A stretch of DNA of 64,000 nucleotides from Welwitschia mirabilis (Eukaryota > Gnetophyta > Gnetopsida > Welwitschiales): NCBI GenBank assembly GCA_051453625.1, contig JBOZIK010000001.1, forward strand, positions 268,826,814 through 268,890,813, written 5' to 3'. Made by a program: the position numbers and the translations under genes. The notes under the pieces were generated by a model. It saw only the letters and a list, made by a program, of their open reading frames with translations. It was not told the origin of the DNA and searched no databases. Numbering within the stretch: the stretch's first letter is position 1; every line of letters starts with the position of its first letter. Below, one piece after another: positions 48,840-60,458 of this stretch.

Positions 48840-50110
48840 CATAAGATTAGCAAGAGAAAAAAAAAGGCATGATAATGATATGCTATACTGTTATGCTTTT
48901 CTTCTTTATCAATTATGGTAAGATTAAATTCTTGCTTAAGAAGGATTTATCTAATGATTTTAGCACTAGAACATTTATTGGTCATAAGGGATCTACTAAC
49001 CATATGATTGGTATAAGCATTTATTTGAAATTCTAAAATATAGTATATAAGTGGATCAAGGCAAAAGATTATTGCTAACATTTCTTTCTTAGTAGTAGTA
49101 TAATTTATTTGGGCTTTATACAAAGTTTTGCTATGATAGGATATGACCTTAAAATAATTTTTAAATTTTTATTCAAAAACCCCACCCACAACAATATTAT
49201 TAGCATCACATATTAACTCAAAATATTTTTTCTAATTGAGTCTTGTTACAATAGGTTTAAAAGAGATTTAATTTTTAAGTATCTTAAAAGCAAGTTAATA
49301 AGATTCATTCCATTCAAATTTAGATTCTTTTTTAAGTAACAAGTAAAGGCATTTACACGTTTTAGCATAATCCTGAATAAAATAATGATAAAAATCATAA
49401 TGACTAAGGAAATATCGCACTTGTTTTACATTTTTCAAAGGAATTAGGTTTTTAATAATACTTACTTTTTCAAGTTCTATCGTAATTCCTTTACTAGAAA
49501 TGTGGCAATCTAAGACAATTCCATTATCAAATAAAAAGAAACATTTCTCCTAACTCAAATGTAAGCCATTCCTAATGCATCTATCTAGGACTTTCTGTAA
49601 CCTTTCTAAGATTTATTTAAAGTTTTCATTTTAGATTAAGAAGTCATTCATAAAATTTCAATTGAATCCTCTAACATATCAAAAAAAATATGCATCATTA
49701 AGCATTAAAAAGTACCAAGGACATTACAAAGTTCAAAAGGCATGTATCTAAAGGAAAATATTCCAAAAGATAAAGTGAAAGTTATTTTAGCTTGATTCTC
49801 ACTAGTGATACAGACTTGACTATAATCACTATATCCATCAAGAAATCAATAAAAAGCATGTCCTTGGATTCTGTCAAGTATCTGATCAAGGAAAGGTAAA
49901 GAACAATGATCTTTCTTGATTACTTCATCTAGTTTTCTAAAATTAATACAAATTCTTTACTTCCCATATGTTTTAGGTGCTACCGTCAAAGGGCTAATCC
50001 ATTCACTATTAGATATTACATAAATAATTATGGCATCCATTAATTTAATGATTTTATCTTTTATGACTTGTTTAAGGGCTAGATTTAGTCTACATTAGGG
50101 TTGTCTAATA
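48840..50110 (-). pseudogene. G2 reverse transcriptase and RNase H
   Basis: RT catalytic box FMND at 49654-49643 where FMDD is expected (GAT to AAT). Downstream are 'IRIELEKVSIIKNL' and KQVRYFLSHYDFYHYFIQDY (about 49455-49360), the Ty3 RT thumb; then RNase H with SYHSKTLYKAQINYTTTKKE (about 49155) and KQEFNLTIIDKEEKHNS (about 48930). Homologous to 42120-42293 of G1. Confidence 0.82.
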
Positions 50111-50639
50111 AGTTTTGCATTATCCTCAAGGTATATTTTATGTTAAATAATGGAAATAGGAATGGCTATCAAATTTTTATGAGACTAAGCAAATGCATTA
50201 ATCATAGTATTTAAAAGCAAAATTAAAATTGATTCTTATGGAGAAAAAATATTATTATTTATTATCAATGATTTGTTTCGATCATTACATAAAAGGATAT
50301 ATTTTAGTCCATTATTTAAATATTTTAGATTTTCTATTTCTATTAAATTTTTATCAAAGTTGATTGTCATCTCAGACTGTTGTCTAAACAATTGGGTAGA
50401 TGACCTCCCTTAAAATATAAAATCTCATTTGTTTCTAGATTTTGAACTTTTTTATAGATTGCAGTTTCAGTTTTTTCACTCTCCTAATCAAAATAATTAG
50501 TTCCTAAATACTCATAGTTGAGTTGATCATTATCAAAGACTTTCAATTTTTCTACTTCAAGTGGATCATTAAACAAGGTAGGCCTATGAAACATTAATTA
50601 TCTTTCTTTAAGTGGATGATGCTATGAAAATAAAGTTGG

Positions 50640-51030
50640 CTTTATTTTTCCTTTAATATTCAATGCATTCAGCAGTATTAAAAACTCTAATGTAAAACTT
50701 TTTATTTCCTAGATGACATTCCATTATTCTAATTCTTATATCAATAATATAATGGACTGTTGGATAAAATGCTTTATCTAAAAGTAGTGGATAAACTCCT
50801 TTATGCTTAACTTCAATCACAACTACATCTATTGGATAATATTCTTTCTCAATTTGAATCACCAAATCTTCTATTACTTCTAAAGGTTTCTTTATTAATG
50901 TATTTGTCAATTTTAAGACAATTCATGTAGGCTCAATTCTACTTTCTAAACTAACTCATTGATAAATGTGTAAAGGCATAATGTTAACATTCATTCTTAT
51001 ATTGATTAAGATTTTCTTTATTCTTTTATT
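50640..51030 (-). pseudogene. G2 aspartic protease
   Basis: An open stretch, 50910-50653, contains KKPLEVIEDLVIQI, YYPIDVVVIEV and PLLLDKAFYPTVHYIIDI, the C-terminal half of Athila-type protease (usual 'PLILGRPFLAT' here LLLDKAFYPT). The active-site DLGA is replaced by NIRM in ILINIRMNVNIMPL (about 51010-50969), so it is inactive. Confidence 0.72.
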
Positions 51031-51949
51031 TTCTTCTAATGTGACACTTACTATTATTGCCCCTAGATCCTTAAATTTTGGACATCCTTATAAGACTAAG
51101 TTAGTTATAGATTGGGATAGAAAGACTTTACTAGGTATAGTTTATTTTTATTTTCTATTAATTAAATCTTTTCACAACTTAGAATAGTTAGGATTTTCTT
51201 GTATGATTTTTCAAAATGTTAAATTTATGCTTATATCTTGTATTAAGGCTTTAAGATGATCATCAAAGGTAAGATTGGTATTGAATCTATCAAGCCAAGG
51301 AGTAGTAAGTTTCTTTATATAATCTTGAGAAGAATTTTTCTTATTAAGTTTATTATTTAAAGAAGAAGGAAAATTATGATTTTCTAAGATTCCAATATCA
51401 TCTTCTTATTCATCATTCTTATCACTTTAGAAAGTTGAAGCCTCATGGGTATGATGTAGTGCATCATTTCCACTTCTTGTCATACCCATAAAATCTTTAT
51501 TACTTCATTAGGGTTTGGTAAAGGTTACATTGCAAGTAATCTTCATGGTTTTTGATTTGCAAGAATAGTTTGTTAAAGAACATTCACTATATTTTCAATG
51601 TTTGAATTTGTCTCCTCTTAAGATTTTCTTAATTTATAAATTAAATTTCTAAGTGGATCATTTTGGTTTTATGAATATGATGTGCTTGTCTAAAAATTTG
51701 GATTACTTGATTTGAAGTTTGAGTTATTTTTTTAAAAGTTATAATTCTCAAATCTATTTATAAATGGTTGAAAACTTGGATTATTTGCTTAAAAATTCTT
51801 AGATTTGTTCTCAAAATATTAAAAGTTAGATTATCCATTCATCCTAGGTTGAAATTGGTTTTGATTTTGATTTTGATTTCTAACATTTAAAGACTTTTGG
51901 TTGATTGTAGACATCTCTTCATAAATATTTTATTTATAGGTAGGTAATA

Positions 51950-52860
51950 AAGAACACTTTTTTATTACATGATCGTTGTCTTTATACAAATCACAAGTTG
52001 AAATCGTACTCTTTTCAATTGTTAATTTTTCATCTAAAATCATTTAAGTGTACTTTTCTAATATTGTTGTGAAATTCTTAATGAGATTTCTTGGTTTTTT
52101 TCTGTTTTTACTTCCTCCTTTTCTTCTTTTACTTCTTTAAGATCTTTTATGATTTGTCCTATAGTATAATTTTCTCTAGGTATTGTTTTAGGGCATGTTT
52201 GACTTACGTTTACTAGCTCTTCTAATAATCTTCATGCATTCTCTAACATGAGATTTATCAAATTTTCTTTACATGAAAAATTTACAAGTTGTTTGATTTG
52301 ACTATTAAGTCCACTATAGAAATAATATACTAATCCTTCTTGATTGAATGCATCTATAGGATTAGAATGTATTGCAATGAAAAATCATTCATAAGTAGAG
52401 GCATAATCTTTGTTAAGTTGTTGTTGAAAATTTGTTACCTCTTAATTTATTTTGCTTATTGTTGTTTCATTCATAAATCCTTTTATAAAGGCTTCTTGAA
52501 CTTGGTTCCATGTTTTTAAGATTTTATTTAAAATAATTATTAATTATAATTTTGCTTTTCCTTTTAAAGTAATGTAAAAGATAACCATGTAAGTACAATC
52601 ACTAATTTGTTTTTTACCATTTCTAGAAATAAGCACTAATTGTTTGATGTTAGCTATATGTTGGAGGAAATCTTCATCATTTTCACCATTAAAAATAGGA
52701 TAATCATTTAAATATCTTAACTTAACATCATCACCAGACGATAGCTCAAAAGGATTTTGGATTTCACATTTCTTATTTACATTTAGTTCTTTAAGGGTAA
52801 CATTAGCATTTGAATTTATAGGGGTAGTATAAGGTTTTGATCACGATAGGAGGATTAGGT
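51950..52860 (-). pseudogene. G2 gag (Ty3 capsid and zinc knuckle)
   Basis: Minus strand: LNDYPIFNGENDEDFLQHIA, ITLKGKAKL, TWNQVQEAFIKGF, LVYYFYSGLN (about 52715-52290), the Ty3 gag capsid pattern. The zinc knuckle CDLYKDNDHVIKKC (about 51993-51952) has Tyr for its second Cys (TGT to TAT). Capsid and nucleocapsid would package the element RNA. Confidence 0.75.
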
Positions 52861-53511
52861 GAAGCAACTTATTTCTATTTTTGTAAAGAGTTCGACATCA
52901 TAATAAAACAATTTTTTTTCTAAACTTTTTTTCGAAAAATTTTCTTTGAAAAAATCAAATTCAGAAACAATAAATGGAAAAAAATTTTCTCACTCAATTC
53001 TTAAAATATTTTGTGTACCTAAGGTAGGTGTACCTAGGTTAAGTTCATAGTCAATTAAATCTTCTTATATGTTTTCTTTGATTAATAGCTACTCTTTATG
53101 ATATTCTACCTTTTACTAGATTTTATCATATCCTAGCATGCTTAATTCTATTTCTATAAGCATCATCTCTATCATTGTCCAGATGATGTACCTAGAAGAT
53201 AACAGATATGAAAAACTTAAAAATAAAAAACACAGAATGAAAATGACTGTTGTCCAACAAGTCATCTAAATGACAAAGGAAACAATAAGATAAAAAACCT
53301 AGTTTTTAAGAAAATGAAAAACCCTAATTTTCAAAGGCTATCATTCCTAAACGTTATTAGACAACAATGGGAATGATAGAAAATTATTTTCAAAATGCAA
53401 AAAGAAAAACCTACATTTCTATTGTAAGAATACAATGCTACTATAGACAAATACTTAAACTGAAATCCAAAGCACTTATCTAAGCAATGACAATCCTAGA
53501 ACTCTAAGCAA

Positions 53512-53533
53512 TCTTTTCTAGTAATAGTGCTAA
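53512..53533 (-). promoter_or_regulatory. Primer binding site of G2 (tRNA-Asp type, mutated)
   Basis: The minus strand ttagcactattactagaaaa sits two bases after the 5' LTR. Compared with the tRNA-Asp-type primer site of Athila (TGGCGCCGTTGCCGGGG), every difference is a transition. Confidence 0.68.
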
Positions 53534-53535
53534 GA

Positions 53536-54778
53536 TGTTGTGATGCATATTTATACAAATGTTACATCCTCAAACAAATCCTAAAAATCATTAAATTATA
53601 TATATTACACAATACAACACACTAATATAGATGGAAGTGACCCAAATGTTGTAATTCTATCGAAGGCATAGGTGATAAGAAAGAGAATTAACTTTAAATA
53701 AAACACTTATATAATCCCTAAGTATAATGATAACAATGTAAAATAACAATGTAAATAAACATGCTATGTAAATGAGATGCAAGTCCTATTCTAAATGTAA
53801 CATCTATTCAATTACTAAATTAACATGTCATGGAGATCAACCCTAGATAATCTAGATCAATCAAGAAAAGTGTCACTAGACCAAGATCAACCTAAGTTAT
53901 CAAATATGTCAAATAGAATATAAAAACAATGCAAGGTTAACTAGGAAATAAAATATAATGTACTTAAACTAATAATGTCAGCCTTAATAAATGTTTCCCT
54001 CATGATCTATATCATAGATAAAGCTGTCATAGAATCATAATCAACATAAACCATAAGGGATATGCACATAATAAATTATATGAAAAGAAAAATAAAGTTT
54101 TAATTAAGTTAAACTAAAAATGTATCAGCACCTCAATAAAGAATACATAATCCAATATTAAGGAAGACGTACTTTTGCAATAATAAAAGATGGATCTCCT
54201 ACCCTCCTGTTATAAGAATTTCTGATGCTAAAGAAGATAAACTCAAAGTCAATGATGTAGGAGGTATTTATTATAAAATAGATTTTAAAAACAGTAAACA
54301 CTAATAAATGCATTAACAACTTTAACAAACACATAAGAAGATATAAGACACATTATAGAAGTTCGGTGAAGTTTGGTGAAGTGTTATTTTTAGGTGTCAT
54401 TCTACTGGTCATCCAGACATTACAAGAGAAGATGCCATATCATACAAGTTTCACATCAGCTGTCAAATAAATCTAGTAAGCATCCTCCTTAGCATAAGTA
54501 TATACATCATCCAGACCATTGTCCAGATGATGAAGTGTAAAATGAGATTTTGTAAAGTATTTATTGTTTTGGGTAGTCTCTTTAATTATAGGATTTCTGC
54601 TTCAGATAAGAAGTATGGTAATTTGCTTCAAATGATATCAAATGTAATGAAGATTATATGTTTTCTTAACATTTGTCTTAGCTCCCCATTATCATCAAAA
54701 CCTAGTGCAAGCTTATCTAATGTCCTACAAAACTAATTAAAATACTCTATTAAATACATATAATTTAGTAGTGCAACA
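53536..54778 (-). repeat. 5' LTR of G2
   Basis: 1,243 bp, minus-strand tgttgcac...caca termini, aligned with the LTRs at 25520 and 42394. Followed by ctctt, the array's target duplication. Confidence 0.83.
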
Positions 54779-54783
54779 CTCTT

Positions 54784-55570
54784 CTTCGATGATGTACATA
54801 CATATTTTGCTTATGTATTTCTTCCTTTAATCTATTCTTAATGGTTCCCATATTATTTTCCATTTATTATGGGTACTCTACATTTCCTTTGATATAAACC
54901 TTTAAATGGAGTTATTTAAATATAACTTTGATAACTATTATTATATGCAAATTCCCCTAACAGTTTGTATTCTTTTCATCTCTTAGACTCATCAAGAACA
55001 CATGCTCTAAAAAGATCCTCTAGGATTTGTTAATTCTTTTTACTTGACTATCTGTTTGAGGATGAAGTGTTGTGCTTATATTTAGCTTAGTTCCAAAATG
55101 CAATTATAGTTCTTGCAAAAATTTAGAGGTTAATTTTTAATCTCTATCAAAAATAATCACTAATGGTATACCATGTAAACAAATAACATTCTTAATGTAT
55201 ACTTTAGCTATATCCTTAACACTATAAGTAAACATTACTAAAATAAAATGTGCTGACTTAGTTGTCCTATTAATTGTAGCCATGATTGAATTATTATCTA
55301 TTTGAATTTTTGAAAGATCTAATATAAAATCCTTAAAAATTACATCCCATTTACATTTTGGAACATTATGAGGATAGAGTGGTATTACTGAATTCCTATG
55401 TTCTACCTTATCTTACTAACAATTTAGACACTTTGATATAAATTCTGCTATATCTTTTTCATTCCTGGCTACAAAAATTTTTGCTTTATGATTTAGTACA
55501 TTTTTATTTCTCTAGGATGACTTGATATTAGAGGATTATGAAATTCAAACATTAGGTTTTATCTGATTTC
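54784..55570 (-). pseudogene. G3 integrase, N-terminal and core part
   Basis: ISSHPREIKMY and KCLNC (about 55540-55405) give the zinc-binding HHCC part; STTLHPQTDSQVKRI (about 55075-55030) is the core near the third catalytic residue. It ends at the array's target site; the remainder is at 25514-25070. Confidence 0.8.
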
Positions 55571-55739
55571 ATCTGCATTAGGAACTAAGAATCTTACCTT
55601 AAATTTCATAATACCTTTTGAATTAACACTAAAGTATCCTAATTTTTTTGAGTTTTCTAACTGATCTTTTGATTTTTGATAATTTTTATTTTTGTTTTAA
55701 CCCTTTATAATAATAACAACTATCTAATTTTAAATTTCC

Positions 55740-58180
55740 ATAATTATTTTAAGATAACCATGTCTACGAAGAGCATCTACAACTTTATCCCCTTTTCCCT
55801 CCTGGTATAAAATTTTAAGATCAAAGTCATACAAAAATTTCATCCATATTCTTTACCTAAGATTTAAGTTTGATTGGGTAAAAATGTATTTTAAACTCTT
55901 ATGATCAGTCTAAACTTGAAGTTTAATACCATAGAAATAATGCTTTTAAACCTTTAAAGCAAATATTACTATAGCTAATTCAAGATTATGAATAGGACAG
56001 TTTCTCTCATGTGTCTTAAGTTGCCTTCATTCATAGGTTATTAATCTTTTATCTTATTTGAGAACAACTCTAAGACCTTCTCCTGATGCATTAATGTAAA
56101 CTTAAAATTTCTTAGAATCATCTGATATTTCTAAAACTAGAGTACTAGTTAAAAACTCTTTAACATGGTCAAAGGATTATTGAGATTTTTCTAACCACTA
56201 AAAGTTTTTATTTTTTCTTAAGACACTTGTTAAGGGAGAAGTTATCTTAGAGACATTAAAGATGGATCAACGATAGTACCCAGCAAGACTAAGAAAGTAA
56301 AAAATCTTCTAACTTTATTAATAGTTATAGATATTGGCCATTTTATAATTGCCTCAACTTTATCTAGATTAATCAAAATACCTTCCCTAGATACCACATA
56401 ACCTAAGAACTNNNNNNNNNNNNNNNNNNNNNNNNNNNNNNNNNNNNNNNNNNNNNNNNNNNNNNNNNNNNNNNNNNNNNNNNNNNNNNNNNNNNNNNNN
56501 NNNNNNNNNNNNNNNNNNNNNNNNNNNNNNNNNNNNNNNNNNNNNNNNNNNNNNNNNNNNNNNNNNNNNNNNNNNNNNNNNNNNNNNNNNNNNNNNNNNN
56601 NNNNNNNNNNNNNNNNNNNNNNNNNNNNNNNNNNNNNNNNNNNNNNNNNNNNNNNNNNNNNNNNNNNNNNNNNNNNNNNNNNNNNNNNNNNNNNNNNNNN
56701 NNNNNNNNNNNNNNNNNNNNNNNNNNNNNNNNNNNNNNNNNNNNNNNNNNNNNNNNNNNNNNNNNNNNNNNNNNNNNNNNNNNNNNNNNNNNNNNNNNNN
56801 NNNNNNNNNNNNNNNNNNNNNNNNNNNNNNNNNNNNNNNNNNNNNNNNNNNNNNNNNNNNNNNNNNNNNNNNNNNNNNNNNNNNNNNNNNNNNNNNNNNN
56901 NNNNNNNNNNNNNNNNNNNNNNNNNNNNNNNNNNNNNNNNNNNNNNNNNNNNNNNNNNNNNNNNNNNNNNNNNNNNNNNNNNNNNNCCTAGATACCACAT
57001 AACCTAAGAACTAAGTGGAGTCCTTCTATAAGGAACTTTTTTTTATGTTAACATATGGTCGATGATTTCTTAAAGTGTCTAAGACTATTATTAAATGTTT
57101 CTCATGTTACTTATAAAACTTAGAATAAATGAAAATTTCAGCAATAAACACAATTATAAAAGAGTTAAAATATGTCTAAAAGATATAATTCATAAGGCTC
57201 ATGAATACTAAAGGGAAATTAGTTAAATCAAAAGATATGACAATGAACTAATAATGTTAATAGCAAGTTCTAAAGGCTATTTTGTGAATATCTTGATGAT
57301 ATATAAATTTTAAATTAACTTTGAAAAATACCTTATCTTCCTTGAGTTGGTGAAAGAAGTCAACTATTCTTATCAATGGGTACTTGTTTTTAATTGTAAC
57401 TTTATTTAATTGATTGTAATTAATGCATAACTTAGTGTTCCACTCTTTTTTTTTGCAAACAATACTGATGCACCCCATGGTAATACACTAAGATGAATAA
57501 AACTATTTTATAGAAGTTCTTCAAGCTAAATTTTTAATTCTTTCATTTCTATAGGAGACATTCTATAAGTTTCTTTGTAAATAAGTTGATTTCCTAGAAT
57601 TAAATTAATAGCAAACTCAAATTCTTGAATAGGTGACATTCTTGGTAGTTCTGTTGTAAATACATTAAGATAATTTTAGATTATTAATATATTTTCCACT
57701 AAATTTTCTCCCTCTTTTATGTTAGTTAAGTTTAGATAAATCATATAAACTAATGATCCCTTCTTAATTTTCCTTTTTATATGCTTAACTTTAATTAAGT
57801 TATTCATAGCTAATTTGAATTGACCTTGAGAGGTTATTCTTTATCCATGATTTGCCATCTTTACTTGATACTTCTCATAATTTATAATTGCCTTATTCTA
57901 TATCAACTAATTCATGCCCAAAACAATATTATATTTCTCTAGATTGATAATAATTGGTTGAATCTAGAAATCTCCCCTACTTATAAATAAAGTACAATAT
58001 TGGACTTAATTATTAACCTTAGTTATGAATCCATTTGCAAGCTCTATGCATCCCTCAATTAGAATAAAACATAATTTTTCTCTTAGAATAACTTTAGAGA
58101 ATATAAAACAATGAGTTTCCTCACAATCAAATAAAATAGTTATTTCTGGATTATCAAGTAAACTTTACCTTTTATAACTG
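55740..58180 (-). pseudogene. G3 protease, reverse transcriptase and RNase H
   Basis: Protease: FDCEETHCFI (about 58135) where DSGATHSFI is usual, plus IVLGMN (about 57925). RT entry: ELPRMSPIQEFEFAINLI, YRMSPIEMKELK (about 57645-57530), a frameshift in an A run near 57455, then [19 protein letters not shown] (57430-57374). The catalytic box reads FIAE at 57148-57137 (FIDD expected). FLGYVVSREGILINLDKVEA is at about 56410-56345 and RNase H at about 56110-55740. A 575-N gap (56412-56986) falls inside the FLGYVVSR codons and is probably spurious. Confidence 0.82.
56412..56986. other. Assembly gap (575 N), probably spurious
   Basis: The 26 bases before it (56386-56411) are identical to the 26 after it (56987-57012), and the RT reading is continuous if they are overlapped. 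Confidence 0.8.
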
Positions 58181-58249
58181 AGCTCTAAAATTGCACCCCT
58201 TAATTATCTATTATTTTTTGAAGTTATCTAATTGGTTGTTGAATGTTAT

Positions 58250-60430
58250 GTAATCCCTGAGGATTTTCTTATTATTGTCTAGGCTAGTTCTTAGTAAGTA
58301 ATGGACATTCTTTAAACCTATAGTTTCTTCTACAATTGAAGCATTAAAAGCTATTATTATACTAATCTTGATAATGATTTTGGCTAGGATTTTGCTTAAA
58401 ATTGGATCTTTATGATTGATTGTTTACATGACTATGACTGGAAATATTCCAATTTCTTTTAAATGATGCATGCTTATTTTGATTGAAATTTCTATTTCTA
58501 CTGTTATTTTTATAAATATTACTTCTATTTAAATTCATATTCTTATTATGATGAGAAATCTGTGATTGATTTCAATGAAATTTGAAACCCTTAGGAGGAA
58601 TTTACTTCCTGTTTTCTTATTGTCTTTGCCAATTTTACTTTGCTATTTTTGCTTTATTTATAGTCTTAACTAAAGTTTTAGGTTGAGATATAGATACCTT
58701 AGCAATAAGTGAAGGAAGAATAATATCAATGAAAATATTTTCTTTGGCTTCTTCATCAAGATGCATATGTGATACATATCTTAATAGTTCCACAAATTTA
58801 NNNNNNNNNNNNNNNNNNNNNNNNNNNNNNNNNNACCTGAGATTGTATAATTCGATAACCTTTTAACGAATGTAGAAATTAGAGATATACTTTTCTTTAA
58901 ATATGTGCTCAAACACTCCCTATGAAAGTTTCACCTCATCTAATTTTGCCATCTTTGTTTTCCACCATATGTTAGGTTTTCCTTATGACATGTAGATAGC
59001 TGAAAAAGCCTTTTCATATTCATCACATCCTAAGGTACCTATAATCTTTTTAACATCACTTAGCATGCTTCTGCTTTTGATGGATCTGAAGCTCCTATAA
59101 ACTTTAGTGGGTTTAACTTAATAAATTTTTGAATTAACTTACTTATTTTCACATCCCTATTAGGTTGATTTGTATTATTATTTATCTATGGGTTTTGACC
59201 TTAATTTACCATTTATGATAGAAATTATATGAATGCATTTATTAATGCTTTTAGATTAAGAGTAATATGAGGTTAATTTTTATCATTGTCTTTTTGATTA
59301 GTCCTTAAGTTATTTTGATGTTGACTAGTTGATAAAATTGAATTAGCCCCAAGACTTGGTTGACGATGACGAGCCATCTAGAAGGAGTGAAGGTTATTAT
59401 TAAATTTGGTTGATAAGAGGATAAACATTAGATTAAAAGTTAAAGTATGTATGTTTTCAATAAAGATTATGTTATAACCATTATAAAATTAATTTGAACT
59501 AAATGATCAAGTTAATTCCTCTTCCTTACTCTGAAAGGAATTTATTTTATTAGACTCATAAATTTCTCATAGGGGTTAGAATTAGAAAGAATGGAGGAAA
59601 TTGTATAACTACTTATGTAGTTAATATAAATTAGAGAAAGGTTTAATTTATTTTATATATAGACTTATTTCAAGGGTGTATATATATATACTTATGATAT
59701 ATTCATTTATGTTTTTTCCCTTAAAATAATCAAGATCTATAAGCTATCATATGAGATTCTGAATTTCATGAGTAAAGATCATTATCCGTATCCATAAGGT
59801 AATAAAGTTTTTAAAGACTTGATTAAGCACTAATTTTATATTTAAAATTTCTTAAGAATTAGAGTTAGCATGGATATAATTAACTTAGTTATTATTTTGA
59901 GGTTAATATTATCATGGTATAATCAACTTTATGACTAATTGATTCATATGATTTTCATAGATATAATTATTTAGTAACTAAAATTATCATAAGCATAATT
60001 ACTACATGACTATTAAGGCTAGCATGAGTGTATTTTAGTTAATCATTTATTGGCTAAGACTATCATTAAATTCATGATTATTTAAGGTTGTGATCATTAT
60101 GAGTATAATTAAATTCATGATTTTTAAAATTATAATTATATTTATTTTTGCTTAGGAAATAGGGATTAACTTAGATATAACTAATTTCAAGATGAGTTAC
60201 AAACAATAGGATTATAATGGATGTAATTAACTTCATGATTATTGGGTAATTAAGGTAACTATAAATATAATTAATTTTATAATCATTTATAACTTGGGAT
60301 GCTTATGAGATAATTAATTTTATAATTACTTAAGGGATAAGAATTATCATGAACATAATTAATTATTTTACTCAATTAGCAATTAAATGTATAATGGGTA
60401 AAATTAAATTTATTTTCAAGTAATTAATTT
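58250..60430 (-). pseudogene. G3 gag (Ty3 capsid and zinc knuckle; 34-N gap at 58801-58834)
   Basis: GCDEYEKAFSAIYMS and IWWKTKMAKLDEV (about 59032-58935) are the Ty3 gag capsid pattern with its Trp-Trp pair. The zinc knuckle CFNCRRNYRFKECP (about 58340-58300) keeps three cysteines; the His position reads Tyr and the spacing is one residue short. Upstream 59400-60430 is leader DNA without a recognised ORF. Confidence 0.72.
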
Positions 60431-60438
60431 CAAGTTAA

Positions 60439-60455
60439 CCTAAGCTCTGATACCA
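60439..60455 (-). promoter_or_regulatory. Primer binding site of G3 (initiator tRNA-Met)
   Basis: Minus strand tggtatcagagcttagg; the first 12 bases match TGGTATCAGAGC exactly. Adjacent to the 5' LTR end. Confidence 0.88.
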
Positions 60456-60458
60456 TTT

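Larger units (their letters stand above)
25520..54778 (-). mobile_element. Athila-like Ty3/gypsy tandem array (G1 + G2)
   Basis: Three LTRs of one family (25520-26898, 42394-43549 partial, 53536-54778) alternate with two internal regions in the same minus orientation. Outer flanks ttctt (25515-25519) and ctctt (54779-54783) match at 4 of 5 bases, the difference being a transition; no other flank pair suggests separate insertions. The tRNA-Asp-type primer site, ~1.3-kb LTRs, ~12-kb unit and long 3' region after pol point to Athila. G1 (26899-42293) is interrupted by E2, and its 5' half is missing at the gap 42294-42393. G2 (43550-53535) is complete in layout but decayed. Confidence 0.8.

Noticed and set aside
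56386-57012. 26-bp direct repeat as target-site duplication of an unsequenced insertion
   Set aside because: Far too long for an LTR or DNA transposon target duplication, and RT reads through if the copies are overlapped.
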